Notes: a model not told the origin generated them from the letters alone. 64,000 nucleotides of DNA from Trichormus sp. NMC-1 (GCF_001858025.1 NZ_LZQD01000002.1:58092-122091), one strand, 5' to 3'; shown: positions 54,706 through 64,000, counted from the first letter of the stretch. Translations and numbers: made by a program.

Positions 54706-56352
54706 TTAACTGACAGCCTCAGTCACCGATGAAGATTCATCATGAATCTGACCATAGTCATAAGGGCCATGAGTAACAACAGGTAAAACTTCCCAGTTTT
54801 CAATAATTGGTGGAGAACTGGTAGTCCATTCCAAAGTCAAACTTTCCCAGGGATTATCACCTGCGAGTTCTCCTTTTTTCCAACTGATAATGGCGTTGTA
54901 AGCGAAGGGAATCACAGAAATACCCAAAATGAATGCGCCAATGGTGCAAAGCTGGTTTAAGCTCACAAATTGGGGGTCATACATAGCAACTCGGCGAGGC
55001 ATTCCTTGTAAACCCAATTTGTGCATGGGTAGGAATGTCAAATTAGTACCGATTAAAGTCAGAACAAAGTGAACTCTTCCCCAGGTTTCGTTCATCATTC
55101 TGCCGGTCATTTTGGGGAACCAGTGATATATACCTGCGTAAATACCAAAGACGGAACCACCAAATAAAACGTAGTGGAAATGTGCGACTACATAATAGGT
55201 GTCGTGGACGTGAACATCAAAGGGTGCTGTTCCCATTGTTACGCCGCTTAATCCACCCATGACGAACATAGAAAGTAAGCCTATAGCGAATAGCATGGCG
55301 CTGGTAAAGCGGATTTTTCCACCCCAAAGGGTTGCAACCCAACCGAAGATTTTGACACCGGTGGGAACTGCAACTATGAGGGTGGAAATGGTGAAGAACA
55401 TCCGCATCCAACCGGGTGTTCCACTGGTAAACATATGGTGAACCCAGACGAATAAACCGACGACGCAAATAGCAACTGTGGAAAATGCGATCGCTTTATA
55501 GCCAAAAATTGGTTTCCGCGCATGGGTAGGAATTACTTCTGACATAATCCCGAAAATCGGCAGAATCATCAAATAAACTGCCGGGTGGGAATAAAACCAG
55601 AATAAATGCTGATAAATAACGACGTTACCACCTGCATCTGGTTTGAAGAAGGAAGTACCAAAGTTAATATCAAACAACAACAGAATTAAACCTGCTGCTA
55701 ATACTGGTGTAGATACAAGTGCGAGGACGGAAGTTGCTAAAATTGCCCAGCAAAATAGGGGAACTTGATCCCATTTCATGCTGGGGACTTTCATCAACAA
55801 AATAGTAATGACAAAGTTTAAGGAACCCAAAATTGAGGAAGTTCCTACTAACACAATCGCTAAAATCCACATGGTTTGGGCGATTGGTGCGGTAACTAAG
55901 CTTAAAGGTGGGTAAGCTGTCCAACCAGATTGGGAACCACCAAAAATGAAACTGAGTAATAACAGTAAACCAGCTGGTGGATTTAACCAAAATGCGATCG
56001 CATTTAATTTGGGAAAAGCCATATCTCTAGCACCCACCATCAGCGGAACTAGATAGTTACCAAATCCCCCAATTGCACTGGGGACAATCCATAGGAAGAT
56101 CATGATTGTCCCGTGATTGGTCATGAAGGCGTTATACAGATTAGGATCAAGAAAATCGGAATCTGCGGTTGCTAACTCGGTGCGGAGTGCGATCGCCATC
56201 AACCCACCGATGAGATAAAATCCAAACGCTGTCACCAAATATTGAATCCCAATCACCTTGTGATCAATATTAAAAGTGAAATAATCTCGCCATTTCCACG
56301 CTGTAGGGTGTGAAGTGTGTGGCGTATTTGGTGGAAATTCTACCTGTGTCAT
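54706..56352 (-). CDS. coxA: Cytochrome c oxidase subunit I (A2-type)
   Basis: 548 residues, twelve membrane helices. Haem and CuB ligands: NHGTIMIF near residue 79, FYSHPAVY near 253, VHHMF near 303 and VAHFHYVLFG near 388. The helix VI motif is YSHPAV, not GHPEV, so it belongs to the A2 group, where Tyr-Ser replace the proton-channel glutamate. It reduces oxygen to water with electrons from cytochrome c or plastocyanin. Second gene of the cox operon; the start lies 42 bp after coxB. Confidence 0.97.
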   Translation of the reverse strand: MTQVEFPPNTPHTSHPTAWKWRDYFTFNIDHKVIGIQYLVTAFGFYLIGGLMAIALRTELATADSDFLDPNLYNAFMTNHGTIMIFLWIVPSAIGGFGNYLVPLMVGARDMAFPKLNAIAFWLNPPAGLLLLLSFIFGGSQSGWTAYPPLSLVTAPIAQTMWILAIVLVGTSSILGSLNFVITILLMKVPSMKWDQVPLFCWAILATSVLALVSTPVLAAGLILLLFDINFGTSFFKPDAGGNVVIYQHLFWFYSHPAVYLMILPIFGIMSEVIPTHARKPIFGYKAIAFSTVAICVVGLFVWVHHMFTSGTPGWMRMFFTISTLIVAVPTGVKIFGWVATLWGGKIRFTSAMLFAIGLLSMFVMGGLSGVTMGTAPFDVHVHDTYYVVAHFHYVLFGGSVFGIYAGIYHWFPKMTGRMMNETWGRVHFVLTLIGTNLTFLPMHKLGLQGMPRRVAMYDPQFVSLNQLCTIGAFILGISVIPFAYNAIISWKKGELAGDNPWESLTLEWTTSSPPIIENWEVLPVVTHGPYDYGQIHDESSSVTEAVS

Positions 56353-56394
56353 AAGCTATGAGTGCGAATTTGTTCAGTAGTCAACTGAACGCTG

Positions 56395-57339
56395 CTATTT
56401 TTTAATTTGAGTCAGAGTTGCTGCATTTACACCCATCTCATTGACATAAGGTGCCAGAAATTCAGGTGTCGATAAATTAGCTGGATTTACAGCTACAATT
56501 TGAGGTTGTCCTTGCTTTTGAGCAATCTGGTTTTCTGTCAACCAGCTATCAAAATCTTCTTGGGTGTGGACAACAACTTGCGATCGCATGGAACCGTGAT
56601 AACCACCACACAATTCCGCACAAACTATCGGATATGTACCTGGTTTTGTAGCGACAAAACGTAATTCTGTAGGGATACCAGGAAGTGCATCTTGTTTGAG
56701 ACGAAATTGCGGAACCCAGAACGAATGAATTACATCATCTGCTGATAGATTCAACTGCACATCAGCACCAACCGGAACGTGTAATTCACCCGCAGCAATA
56801 CCAGTTTGGGGATAGTTAAATAACCATGCAAACTGAATCCCTTTGACATCAACTACCAAATCCGCTGGTTTACCTTGAGTTTGGGGACTTCCACCAATAC
56901 CAATTCCAGCAGTTACAGTTTTAGAACCATCATTCATGGTAGCAGCCATTGCCATCTGTCCATGAGGATGACTTCCTGGTTCTAAACCTCCCATTTTGTT
57001 ATAAATATCTACACTGTAGATACCCAACACAATCACAATTACTGTGGGAACTGCTGTCCAAAATATTTCTAAGGCTAAGTTACCTTCTACAGGTGTACCA
57101 TCACCATTGTCTCCTGGACGACGACGATACATAAACAAGAAAATTAGAATCGTTCCTTCTACTACTAAAAATAAAGCAACAGCAATGGTAAACATGATAT
57201 TGAAAAATCCGTCTACCAAAGGCGCTTGTTGCGATGCTTGTACCGGTAGTAGATGATGATTTTGACCAATCCAGATGCTGATAGGGGAAATTATCATCCC
57301 AGCTAACAGCGTCCACAACGAGACAGGAACTTTTTGCAT
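56395..57339 (-). CDS. coxB: Cytochrome c oxidase subunit II
   Basis: 314 residues. Two N-terminal membrane helices (about 10-25 and 46-72), then the extracytoplasmic CuA domain with HSFWVPQFRLKQDALPG near residue 212 and the CuA loop CAELCGGYHGSM near 249 (two Cys, Glu, His, Met). It accepts electrons from the soluble carrier. An insertion of about 30 residues (GGLEPGSHPHGQMAMAATMN) before the CuA domain contains several His/Met. First gene of the operon. Confidence 0.96.
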   Translation of the reverse strand: MQKVPVSLWTLLAGMIISPISIWIGQNHHLLPVQASQQAPLVDGFFNIMFTIAVALFLVVEGTILIFLFMYRRRPGDNGDGTPVEGNLALEIFWTAVPTVIVIVLGIYSVDIYNKMGGLEPGSHPHGQMAMAATMNDGSKTVTAGIGIGGSPQTQGKPADLVVDVKGIQFAWLFNYPQTGIAAGELHVPVGADVQLNLSADDVIHSFWVPQFRLKQDALPGIPTELRFVATKPGTYPIVCAELCGGYHGSMRSQVVVHTQEDFDSWLTENQIAQKQGQPQIVAVNPANLSTPEFLAPYVNEMGVNAATLTQIKK

Positions 57340-57703
57340 ACTAGCTGATCTCTATCCATTATCAGTTATCAATCTGTTCACTGATTTAAGCCAGCGTTTT
57401 TGATTTTCACTTACTAACGTTCTAACTTACACCTAATCAGAAAGGGGGGAAACTTCCATATTTTTTCATATCTTCCCCTCTGAAAATGCTTAGATTCCCG
57501 ACATCTTAGAGAAATCAGGAATCTAATTTTTAAAGTCTGTTAATTAATAACAATTTGTAATTTATATTTTTGTTTATAGTGAACTTTTTAACTAGTTCAG
57601 GTAAGGATTGAGTATTCCCCTCTAATTATCTTGTTTGACTTCTGTACGGAATTAAATCATGTCTCCTGGAGAGGATAATAACTTTAGCTAATTCCTCAAA
57701 GTC
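57340..57703. other. Gene-free stretch between fdxB and coxB
   Basis: Expected to hold the cox promoter. A hairpin AGATTCC/GGAATCT with a 19-nt loop lies at 57492-57524 and could end fdxB transcription, though 180 bp past its stop. No GTA-N8-TAC NtcA site was recognised. Confidence 0.45.
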
Positions 57704-57997
57704 TTAGTTGTCTACTGTTGTATGAGAATAACAGTTCTTGGGACAAATCCGAGAACAAGCTTCACAACCAATGCAGTTTTCTGGAGTCATTACTGCCATT
57801 ACTTTACGTTCGATTTCTTCATCATCTTCGTCTTCAACAAATTCGCCTTCTTCATTTAGCGCCTTCAAGCCTAAAACATTGTGACCACATACTTTAATAC
57901 ATCTGCCACAACCGATACATTTATCTTTGTCAATTTCTTGAGCAAATTTAGGTGTCCAAGCCTTACCGCCAAAAGTCACTCCTGTTAATGTTGCCAT
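57704..57997 (-). CDS. fdxB: 2[4Fe-4S] ferredoxin, nif-type (ferredoxin III)
   Basis: 97 residues. Two cluster motifs: [14 protein letters not shown] (residues 26-39) and [16 protein letters not shown] (72-87), separated by an acidic insert ([15 protein letters not shown]). The N-terminus [19 protein letters not shown] matches the nif-specific ferredoxin III group. It probably carries electrons linked to nitrogenase or its cofactor assembly. No nif genes are in the window. It stands alone upstream of the cox operon. Confidence 0.9.
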   Translation of the reverse strand: MATLTGVTFGGKAWTPKFAQEIDKDKCIGCGRCIKVCGHNVLGLKALNEEGEFVEDEDDEEIERKVMAVMTPENCIGCEACSRICPKNCYSHTTVDN

Positions 57998-58633
57998 GAA
58001 TTTATCCTCAGCAATTTTGCTTACAAATTAGTGGGTGATTTAATCTTCATACTAGCCTAATATTTTTTAAATTTGCAAATAAAAATTAATTTTTTTATCA
58101 AACTTCGATGACTTGATAAACCATTTTTTATGGCTATTTTTTAGCCTAAATGACATTTTTTTCTAATAAATATAATTGTAAGAACAATCACAAAAACAAT
58201 CGTTTTAAAATGATCTTATATGGCTATAGCAGTCATATTTAACTAGTGAAAATAAAAAAGTTAAGATCACAAACTTCTTCAAAAAATCGGAGATTTTGTT
58301 ATTTGTAAATAAATTACACAGGTAAAATGCAAAAATAGAGACGTTCTATAAAACATCTCTACACTTTTTTTACTTTATTAAGTAGCCATCATGAACTGCG
58401 TACACCAGGACACATGAAAAACTTCTTATTCCCCTCATCGCTTGCGGAGAGCAGCGCTGTGCGGGGGTTCCCCCCGTTGAGGCGACTGCGGGGGAGGGGT
58501 TAAGGGTGGGGTCTTATTTTCAAGTCAGGTAAGTAGGTGGGCACGATAAAACCAATGTATGTTGAGTTTTGTAAACCACCGTGAAAACTTAAAACTTACA
58601 CAAAAATTCTCCCTTTCCTAGTTATTCCGTGAC
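57998..58633. other. Gene-free stretch between desC and fdxB
   Basis: AT-rich upstream region of fdxB, followed by a G/C-rich repeat at 58432-58520 (CCCCTCATCGCTTGCGG ... GGGGGAGGGGTTAAGGG). It is the reverse-oriented relative of 37588-37620 with an insertion of about 40 bp. No gene seen. Confidence 0.5.
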
Positions 58634-59482
58634 TTATAAATAACCGCTGGGTGGGAGGTTAACATTTTTCGCCAAACCCACTATTGTCAACAATTTAATC
58701 ATCCACCAAGTAATATCAATTTCCCACCAACGCCAACCACATCTTGCTACATGAGGATAAGCATGATGATTGTTGTGCCAACCTTCACCATAAGTGAGAA
58801 TAGCTGCCCACCAGAGATTACGGGAATTATCATCGCTTTCAAAGGTACGGTATCCCCACATATGCGTTACTGAGTTAATCAGCCAGGTGGTATGCCAGAG
58901 AATCACAGACCTCAAAAACACACCATAGATCACAAATGACCAGCCTCCAAGGGCATACAGTAGCAATGCAACGGGAATTTGTAGCAGTAGGAAGTAACGA
59001 TTCAGCCAGACGTAAAAGGGATCTCGCGCTAAATCAGGTGCAAATCGCTGGTAGCAATCATAATCAAAGAAGTCGCTACGGGGATAAAAAATCCATAGCA
59101 TATGACTCCACCAAAAACCTTTACGGGCAGAATAGGGATCTTTTTCTTCGTCTTCGGTGTAAGCATGATGCAACCGATGTCCAGCCACCCAGAAAATCGG
59201 ACCACCTTGGATGGATAATGCACCTAAAATAGCGATCGCATATTCCAAAAACTTAGGTACTTTAAAACTGCGATGACTCAGCAATCGGTGATAACCTAAA
59301 CAAACTCCTATGCTGCCAAATAGCCAGTGAAGTAACACAGTTACACCCACAGCACCCCAGGAAAAAAACCAGGGGGACAGCAATGCTAGTCCATGAATAA
59401 TACCGAAAAATGCCACCGACACCCAATGAAGCCGCAGCGGTTGGGGGTTCTCTAGCTGATTTGATGAAAAATTCAATGTCAT
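58634..59482 (-). CDS. desC: Delta-9 fatty acid desaturase (DesC type)
   Basis: 282 residues. The three histidine boxes are present: HRLLSHRSF (near 65), HRLHHAYTE (near 102) and GWHNNHHAYPH (near 234). Four membrane helices lie between them. It introduces a double bond at C9 of acyl chains, using ferredoxin and oxygen, which controls membrane fluidity. The length fits acyl-CoA/acyl-lipid delta-9 desaturases of cyanobacteria. On the same strand as hemF; 77 bp separate them. Confidence 0.9.
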   Translation of the reverse strand: MTLNFSSNQLENPQPLRLHWVSVAFFGIIHGLALLSPWFFSWGAVGVTVLLHWLFGSIGVCLGYHRLLSHRSFKVPKFLEYAIAILGALSIQGGPIFWVAGHRLHHAYTEDEEKDPYSARKGFWWSHMLWIFYPRSDFFDYDCYQRFAPDLARDPFYVWLNRYFLLLQIPVALLLYALGGWSFVIYGVFLRSVILWHTTWLINSVTHMWGYRTFESDDNSRNLWWAAILTYGEGWHNNHHAYPHVARCGWRWWEIDITWWMIKLLTIVGLAKNVNLPPSGYL

Positions 59483-59559
59483 AAATAGGGAACAGGGAAT
59501 AGGGAATAGGGGAAAGAATTAAAAATTAGAAATTAATTCTTTCTCCTCACGGTTGCTTA

Positions 59560-60636
59560 CTAAATGCTGTATTCCGGTTCTATCAAACCATTCGCCCAAT
59601 CCTGGGGCTGAAGAAAGATTTCAGTAAGTTGTGCTTCGGGGCTTCCTGGTTCTGGTTCATAGCCATATTCCCAGCGAGTCAGCGGTGGTAGAGACATGAG
59701 AATAGATTCCGCCCGGCCATTGGTTTGCAGCCCGAAAACTGTTCCCCGGTCATACACTAGATTAAACTCAACGTAACGACCCCGACGATATAATTGAAAT
59801 TGACGCTGGCGATCGCTATATTCCATCTTTTGTCTTCGTTCCGCAATGGGCAAATAAGCAGGTAAAAATGCCTGACCACAGCGTTGTACAAACGCAAACA
59901 TATCTTCCCAATTACGAGATACATTTCCCACTTGCTGACTGTAAAGTGCCGCTTGACTATCGGCTTGAGAACCTACGTAAAGTCTCCCACTAGCATCTTG
60001 ATAATCAAAAAATATACCGCCAATACCTCGTTGTTCCTGACGATGCTTTAAATAAAAGTATTCATCACACCAGCGTTTGAAGGCCGGATAATATTCTGGA
60101 TGGGAAGCATCACAAGCAGTTTTTAAAGTTTGGTGAAAGTGAACAGCATCTTCCGCAAAAGGATAGTATGGCGTTAAATCAGCCCCACCACCAAACCACC
60201 AAATTGGACCTGCTTCAAAATAACGATAGTTAAGGTGTACGGTTGGAATATAAGGACTACGAGGATGTAGCACCATCGAAGTTCCAGCCACAAAGAAATC
60301 ATGTCCGGCTGCTTCTGGGCGTTGAGTCAAAATTGCCGGAGGTAAGCTATCTCCCCAAACTTCTGAAAAATTAACACCACCTTGTTCAAATACCCGCCCT
60401 TCCCGAATCACACGGGTGCGTCCTTGACCACCTTCGGCTCGTTCCCAGAGGTCTTCCCGAAAACGAGCTTCTCCATCAAGTTGTTCTAGACCAGCACAAA
60501 TTTCATCCTGTATGTCCTGCATCAACTGCTTCGCCCGTTGGCGGGAATCTACAGGTGGATTGACTGAATTTGGAGTGGCGCGCAATATTGTTTGATTTGT
60601 AGATTCCCGCAGATGATTCTCTGAATGACGACCCAT
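59560..60636 (-). CDS. hemF: Oxygen-dependent coproporphyrinogen III oxidase
   Basis: 358 residues. It converts coproporphyrinogen III to protoporphyrinogen IX in haem and chlorophyll synthesis. Diagnostic stretches: [13 protein letters not shown] near residue 84, [21 protein letters not shown] near 120 (catalytic His), [15 protein letters not shown] near 148, and [30 protein letters not shown] near 290. The first 40 residues are an extension not needed for the fold. Divergent from acsF across 326 bp, so the two tetrapyrrole genes may share control. Confidence 0.96.
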   Translation of the reverse strand: MGRHSENHLRESTNQTILRATPNSVNPPVDSRQRAKQLMQDIQDEICAGLEQLDGEARFREDLWERAEGGQGRTRVIREGRVFEQGGVNFSEVWGDSLPPAILTQRPEAAGHDFFVAGTSMVLHPRSPYIPTVHLNYRYFEAGPIWWFGGGADLTPYYPFAEDAVHFHQTLKTACDASHPEYYPAFKRWCDEYFYLKHRQEQRGIGGIFFDYQDASGRLYVGSQADSQAALYSQQVGNVSRNWEDMFAFVQRCGQAFLPAYLPIAERRQKMEYSDRQRQFQLYRRGRYVEFNLVYDRGTVFGLQTNGRAESILMSLPPLTRWEYGYEPEPGSPEAQLTEIFLQPQDWANGLIEPEYSI

Positions 60637-60962
60637 GCTGAATACCTCTTAATCTCTTGGTAAGAGTAGTTACTTCGATTCATAACTTTATAGCTATTAA
60701 GCCAATAAGATATTAAGTGGTTACAAAACTTAATTAGGGCTTGCTGATAGCGTGGCGTAAGCCATATAAACCGAAAAACCTTGATAAATCAAGAAATTCA
60801 AGGGGATAAAAGGTGAAGCAGGTGCAAGGATAGGCCTTGAAACCATCACAAATCGCTCTATGCTTAAAAATTGTAAAGCTTTAACTACAGAATCTAGTCA
60901 AAGAACTATAGTAATCATAACTTGATAGCTATGTAAGTATTAAACAAACTACTAGAGGAATC
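60637..60962. promoter_or_regulatory. Divergent promoter region of hemF and acsF
   Basis: 326 bp between the two start codons. AGAGGAATC directly precedes the acsF ATG, a good ribosome site. TTGATA-like boxes are present, but no complete regulator site could be identified. Confidence 0.4.
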
Positions 60963-62018
60963 ATGGTTAATACCCTACCCAAACCAGGAATTAAAGCCCC
61001 AACTCAAGAAACCGTACTTACTCCCCGGTTTTACACCACAGATTTTGAAACCGCTGCTAATTTGGATCTTTCCGCCCAAGAAACAGAGTTACAGGCAATG
61101 TTGGCAGAAATGCGGGCAGACTACAACCGCCACCATTTCCTCCGGGATGAAGAGTTTGAGCAGTCTTGGGAACATATTGATGGTGAAGCACGCCGAGCCT
61201 TTATTGAGTATTTGGAACGCTCTTGTATTTCCGAGTTTTCGGGGTTTTTGCTATTTAAAGAATTATCACGGAAGCTGAAACAACGTAGTCCCCTACTAGC
61301 GGAAATATTTCAACTGATGGCGCGTGATGAAGCTCGTCATGCGGGATTTCTCAACAAAGCAATGGGTGATTTTAAACTTTCTCTGGACTTGGGTGAGGTT
61401 ACGAAAACCCGCACCTATACATTTTTCCCCCTTGAGTGGGTGCTTTATACTGTTTATTTATCAGAAAAAATTGGTTATTGGCGTTACATCATTATTTATC
61501 ACCATTTACAAAAACATCCAGAGCATCAGTTTTACCCAATTTTCCGTAAATTTGAGAGTTGGTGTCAAGATGAAAACCGACATGGGGATATATTCAAGGC
61601 ATTATTGCGATCGCAACCCAAACTTTGGAACAACTGGAAATCAAGACTTTGGAGTCGGTTTTTCTTGTTATCGGTATTTGCTACCCACACTTTGACAGTT
61701 CACGAACGAGGTAGTTTTTACCATTTGCTGGGACTTGAACCCACAGAATTTGATCACGAAGTGGTTCGCAACACCAACGAAACTGCTGGACGCGCTTTTC
61801 CAGTGATGTTAAATACCGAACATCCTCAGTTTTTCCCACTTCTACAACAATGCTCAGATTACAACTTGAAAATATCGGAGATTTCCCGCAGTTCTAGTAA
61901 CAAAGTCGTGAAACTTATCCGCAAACTACCTTTAATAGCAGCAATTGTCTGGAATCTCCTGCTTGTCTATTTGATTAAACCGATTGATACTGAAGCTTTG
62001 CGGGGAACGGTGCGGTGA
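60963..62018 (+). CDS. acsF: Mg-protoporphyrin IX monomethyl ester oxidative cyclase
   Basis: 351 residues, di-iron ferritin-like. It forms the isocyclic E ring of chlorophyll using oxygen. Iron-binding motifs: EFSGFLLFKE near residue 90, MARDEARHAGFLN near 120 and WCQDENRHGDIFKALLR near 200. A hydrophobic C-terminus (LIAAIVWNLLLVYLIKP) fits membrane association. Second step pair with hemF, which lies divergently. A hairpin terminator at 62047 follows. Confidence 0.96.
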   Translation: MVNTLPKPGIKAPTQETVLTPRFYTTDFETAANLDLSAQETELQAMLAEMRADYNRHHFLRDEEFEQSWEHIDGEARRAFIEYLERSCISEFSGFLLFKELSRKLKQRSPLLAEIFQLMARDEARHAGFLNKAMGDFKLSLDLGEVTKTRTYTFFPLEWVLYTVYLSEKIGYWRYIIIYHHLQKHPEHQFYPIFRKFESWCQDENRHGDIFKALLRSQPKLWNNWKSRLWSRFFLLSVFATHTLTVHERGSFYHLLGLEPTEFDHEVVRNTNETAGRAFPVMLNTEHPQFFPLLQQCSDYNLKISEISRSSSNKVVKLIRKLPLIAAIVWNLLLVYLIKPIDTEALRGTVR

Positions 62019-62046
62019 ACTTACGGCGTAATAGTTAAATGATTTG

Positions 62047-62070
62047 GGTTGGGTTGCTTTTAACCCAACC
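62047..62070 (+). terminator. Hairpin terminator after acsF
   Basis: GGTTGGGTT, loop GCTTTT, AACCCAACC, 29 bp after the stop: a perfect 9-bp stem, the tightest of the six hairpins with this core. Confidence 0.6.
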
Positions 62071-62166
62071 TATTAAATGTCTCACGCAAAGGCGCAAAGG
62101 CGCAAAGGTAAGAATTTTCACAATTAAAGCCAGTGAATTTCATACCTGAATTTAGCCACGCCATCT

Positions 62167-62508
62167 TTATTCGCTATTTTCGCTTTGAAGTAGAGAAGAT
62201 ATAGAATTAGATTGTAGCCACACAAATAGTTTGATACTTCCCATCTCTTCGGGAGATGGTTGATATTCACCCTTGAGAATTTGTTCTAGAACTTGACTCC
62301 TAAACCTTGACTTATCTTTTATGAGGTCTTCAAACATAGCTAGTGGAAGTAGAACACTCTCAACTTCTACATCATCCTCAATAAACCTAATAGTCTCGAA
62401 CCTAAACCTATAGCCAGACCATCTAATAGTAGGTAGTCTATCCACCTCATTCTGGAAATTAAGTATTATATTATTACGTACAGGGTCAGGATTTTTACGT
62501 CCGTGCAT
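62167..62508 (-). CDS. Conserved hypothetical protein coupled to the GIY-YIG gene
   Basis: 113 residues, no recognised family. It has IRWSGYRFRFETIRFIEDDVEVESVLLPLAMFEDLIKDKSRF-like beta-alpha content and LEQILKGEYQPSPEEMGS near the end. Its ATG shares one base with the stop of the GIY-YIG gene (TAATG), a translationally coupled pair. It is probably a partner of that protein. Confidence 0.7.
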   Translation of the reverse strand: MHGRKNPDPVRNNIILNFQNEVDRLPTIRWSGYRFRFETIRFIEDDVEVESVLLPLAMFEDLIKDKSRFRSQVLEQILKGEYQPSPEEMGSIKLFVWLQSNSISSLLQSENSE

Positions 62509-63023
62509 TATCCACCAGTAAACATTGTGCCTACAGTTCTAATACTTCCAGAAAATCCTCTCATTCCATAAACAGGATAAAGTAAGTATATTGTTGGCGG
62601 TTCTTTGTCTAAAATTGGGTCAAACCCAAATATCATAACATTGAACTTGGCTAACTGCTGAAGACTTTGCTGTAATGCAATTTCGGCTGGAGTTATTTTT
62701 TTAATTGGTGCTATTACTTTTGACCAGTTTAGCGGTGGTTTGTATAACCTAATAAACTCATTTTCGAGATTTGCGAGAGTTTCTAAATCACGGTTACAAG
62801 TCAACCAACAAATATTGAGCCTATTCTTTTTATTAAATCTTCTTAGTTGATGAAATCTATGGTGTGCTTTCCATCTTTCACATAAGTTGACAGTTCGACC
62901 TATATAAATAATCTGACCTTGACTATCAGAGATAAAGTAGATAGCTGCACAATGAGGAAGACTATCTTTCTCTAGTAGATAAACTGATGGTAGTTCAGAT
63001 AAATTGATATTTTCTAATAACAT
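62508..63023 (-). CDS. GIY-YIG domain protein
   Basis: 171 residues. The GIY-YIG fold covers about residues 20-105: CAAIYFISDSQGQIIYIGRTVNLCERWKAHH supplies the IY...YIG pair and the catalytic arginine, and ANLENEFIRLYKPPLNW supplies the Glu and Asn. The family contains DNA nicking or cutting enzymes. The short C-terminal part (DPILDKEPPTIYLLYPVYGMRGFSGS) is not assigned. Coupled with the 113-residue gene. A solitary mobile or regulatory nuclease is possible; no intron or intein is seen. Confidence 0.8.
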   Translation of the reverse strand: MLLENINLSELPSVYLLEKDSLPHCAAIYFISDSQGQIIYIGRTVNLCERWKAHHRFHQLRRFNKKNRLNICWLTCNRDLETLANLENEFIRLYKPPLNWSKVIAPIKKITPAEIALQQSLQQLAKFNVMIFGFDPILDKEPPTIYLLYPVYGMRGFSGSIRTVGTMFTGG

Positions 63024-63049
63024 TGCAGCACCATAAATAAAAATGTATG

Positions 63050-63074
63050 TTGGGTTTTTTACATCAACCCAACT
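63050..63074. repeat. Hairpin GTTGGGTT / AACCCAAC upstream of the GIY-YIG gene
   Basis: An 8-bp exact stem with a 9-nt loop in the spacer between the pentapeptide-repeat gene's 3' end and the GIY-YIG start. It could terminate the former. Confidence 0.55.
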
Positions 63075-63144
63075 TAACCTAAAACACCAAAAAACCTCTG
63101 CGTCACTTTGCGTTAACCTCTGCGTGACTCTGCGTTAAAAAAAA

Positions 63145-63858
63145 TTATCCAGACACTCTACCATCAGGCATAATCGCTCCTTCCAAATCAGCATCGGTGA
63201 GAATTGTTCCCGTTAAATCTGCTCCTTGTAAATTTGCTTTTCGCAATATTGTATTAGTGAGATTTGCATAACTTAAATCGGCTCTTTGCAAACTAGCACC
63301 TGTTAAATCAGTCGCTAAATCTCCCCATTGAATTATTCGACCTAAATTTGCTCGACATAACTTTGCATTATCCAAATTAGCATGGTGTAGTGAAGCGGCT
63401 CGTAAGTCAGCGTAACTCAAATCTGCTCCACTCAAAACTGCATATCCTAAATCTGTGCGATGGTCGGAACTGGGACGAAAATCTGCTTGAATTAGCAGCG
63501 CACGAGAGAGTTTTGCACCATGCAAATTAGCACCACATAAACTAGTCTTGATTAAGTTGGCTTCATCTAAACGAGCCTGAATTAGTTTTGCACCAGTCAA
63601 ATCAGCTTCACGCAGAATGGCACGATACAAGTCTGCTTCACTCAAGTCAGTTCCCCAAAGAATGGCTTCACTCAGGTCTGTTTCCCGTAAACAAGCTTGG
63701 CTAAAATTGGTCTTACCTAGTCGTGTTTGACGTAAATCAGCATAGCTAAAATCTGCACCGCTGAGATTCACATTAGTTAGCTCTGCTTCTAGGAGATTGG
63801 CTTGTTGAAAGCTGCGTTCTCCCGCCAGATAACGGCTTAAAATTTTATCTACATCCAT
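63145..63858 (-). CDS. Pentapeptide-repeat protein
   Basis: 237 residues, almost wholly A(D/N)LXX repeats from about residue 18 (LLEAELTNVNLSGADFSYADLRQTRLGKTNFSQACLRETDLSEA and on), broken once near 130 by RPSSDHRTDLGYAV. They fold as a right-handed quadrilateral beta helix. No signal peptide, so cytoplasmic. Cyanobacteria have many such proteins and the role is unknown. The short N-terminus VDKILSRYLAGERSF is a typical lead-in helix. Confidence 0.92.
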   Translation of the reverse strand: MDVDKILSRYLAGERSFQQANLLEAELTNVNLSGADFSYADLRQTRLGKTNFSQACLRETDLSEAILWGTDLSEADLYRAILREADLTGAKLIQARLDEANLIKTSLCGANLHGAKLSRALLIQADFRPSSDHRTDLGYAVLSGADLSYADLRAASLHHANLDNAKLCRANLGRIIQWGDLATDLTGASLQRADLSYANLTNTILRKANLQGADLTGTILTDADLEGAIMPDGRVSG

Positions 63859-64000
63859 AAATAATTACAACTCGATGAATAAGGGCTATCACAAAGCTAT
63901 CCACTAATTAACTAAATAACTCTACAGTAATTTTAGCAGATCAGTTTTACTTCTGATGTGGGGACTCCCGCGATATCGTTGAATAGAAGAGCAAACTCCA

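Overview
The window is chromosomal DNA of a filamentous, nitrogen-fixing and very probably heterocyst-forming cyanobacterium (order Nostocales). The evidence is: AT-rich DNA with many HIP1 octamers (GCGATCGC); 7-bp short tandem repeats; a complete hyp operon of the type that serves an uptake hydrogenase; a nif-type 2[4Fe-4S] ferredoxin; a nitrogenase-associated ArsC-like protein; the aerobic chlorophyll cyclase acsF; and Uma2, DUF29 and kinase families typical of these organisms. No rRNA, tRNA, transposase or CRISPR array was recognised.

Positions 1-15340 form a minus-strand island of secreted phosphorus-scavenging enzymes. It holds a giant phytase-type protein that runs off the left edge and ends in near-identical 333-bp repeats, a 5'-nucleotidase, a protein with two glycerophosphodiesterase domains set inside a split beta-propeller, and a broken alkaline phosphatase. 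All four carry RTX calcium-binding repeats that suggest type I secretion, and three share one nearly identical C-terminal cassette. Upstream regions hold sites resembling the cyanobacterial Pho box, so the island looks like a phosphate-starvation regulon.

Positions 16195-26183 are mixed: a small basic exported protein, a PaaK-like ligase, a DUF1993 protein, two tandem Ser/Thr kinases with zinc ribbons, DUF29 and Uma2 genes, pgk and a universal stress protein. Relics lie between them (a WD40 fragment and a piece of pgk).

Positions 26661-37541 hold an extended hyp operon: a TPR protein, two small membrane proteins, a NifU/Rieske fusion, an NHL-repeat protein, then hypF, hypC, hypD, a tautomerase-like gene, hypE, hypA and hypB. 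These build the NiFe(CN)2CO site of hydrogenase. A 713-bp direct duplication has copied the whole leader of the operon into its middle, just ahead of the NHL-hypF part.

Positions 37867-53715 hold a DUF928 protein, a CHASE2 adenylate cyclase, a methyltransferase, a luciferase-like oxidoreductase, cysteine synthase, a cysteine-dioxygenase-like cupin and a kinase fused to a formylglycine-generating-enzyme fold. The 3' end of that fusion looks like the variable region of a diversity-generating retroelement. Two further Uma2 genes follow, one of them flanked by direct repeats.

Positions 53925-63858 hold coxB-coxA-coxC (aa3-type oxidase), the nif-type ferredoxin, a delta-9 desaturase, divergent hemF and acsF (tetrapyrrole synthesis), a GIY-YIG protein with a partner, and a pentapeptide-repeat protein. 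Several kinds of short fold-back element sit between genes throughout the window, often at gene 3' ends.
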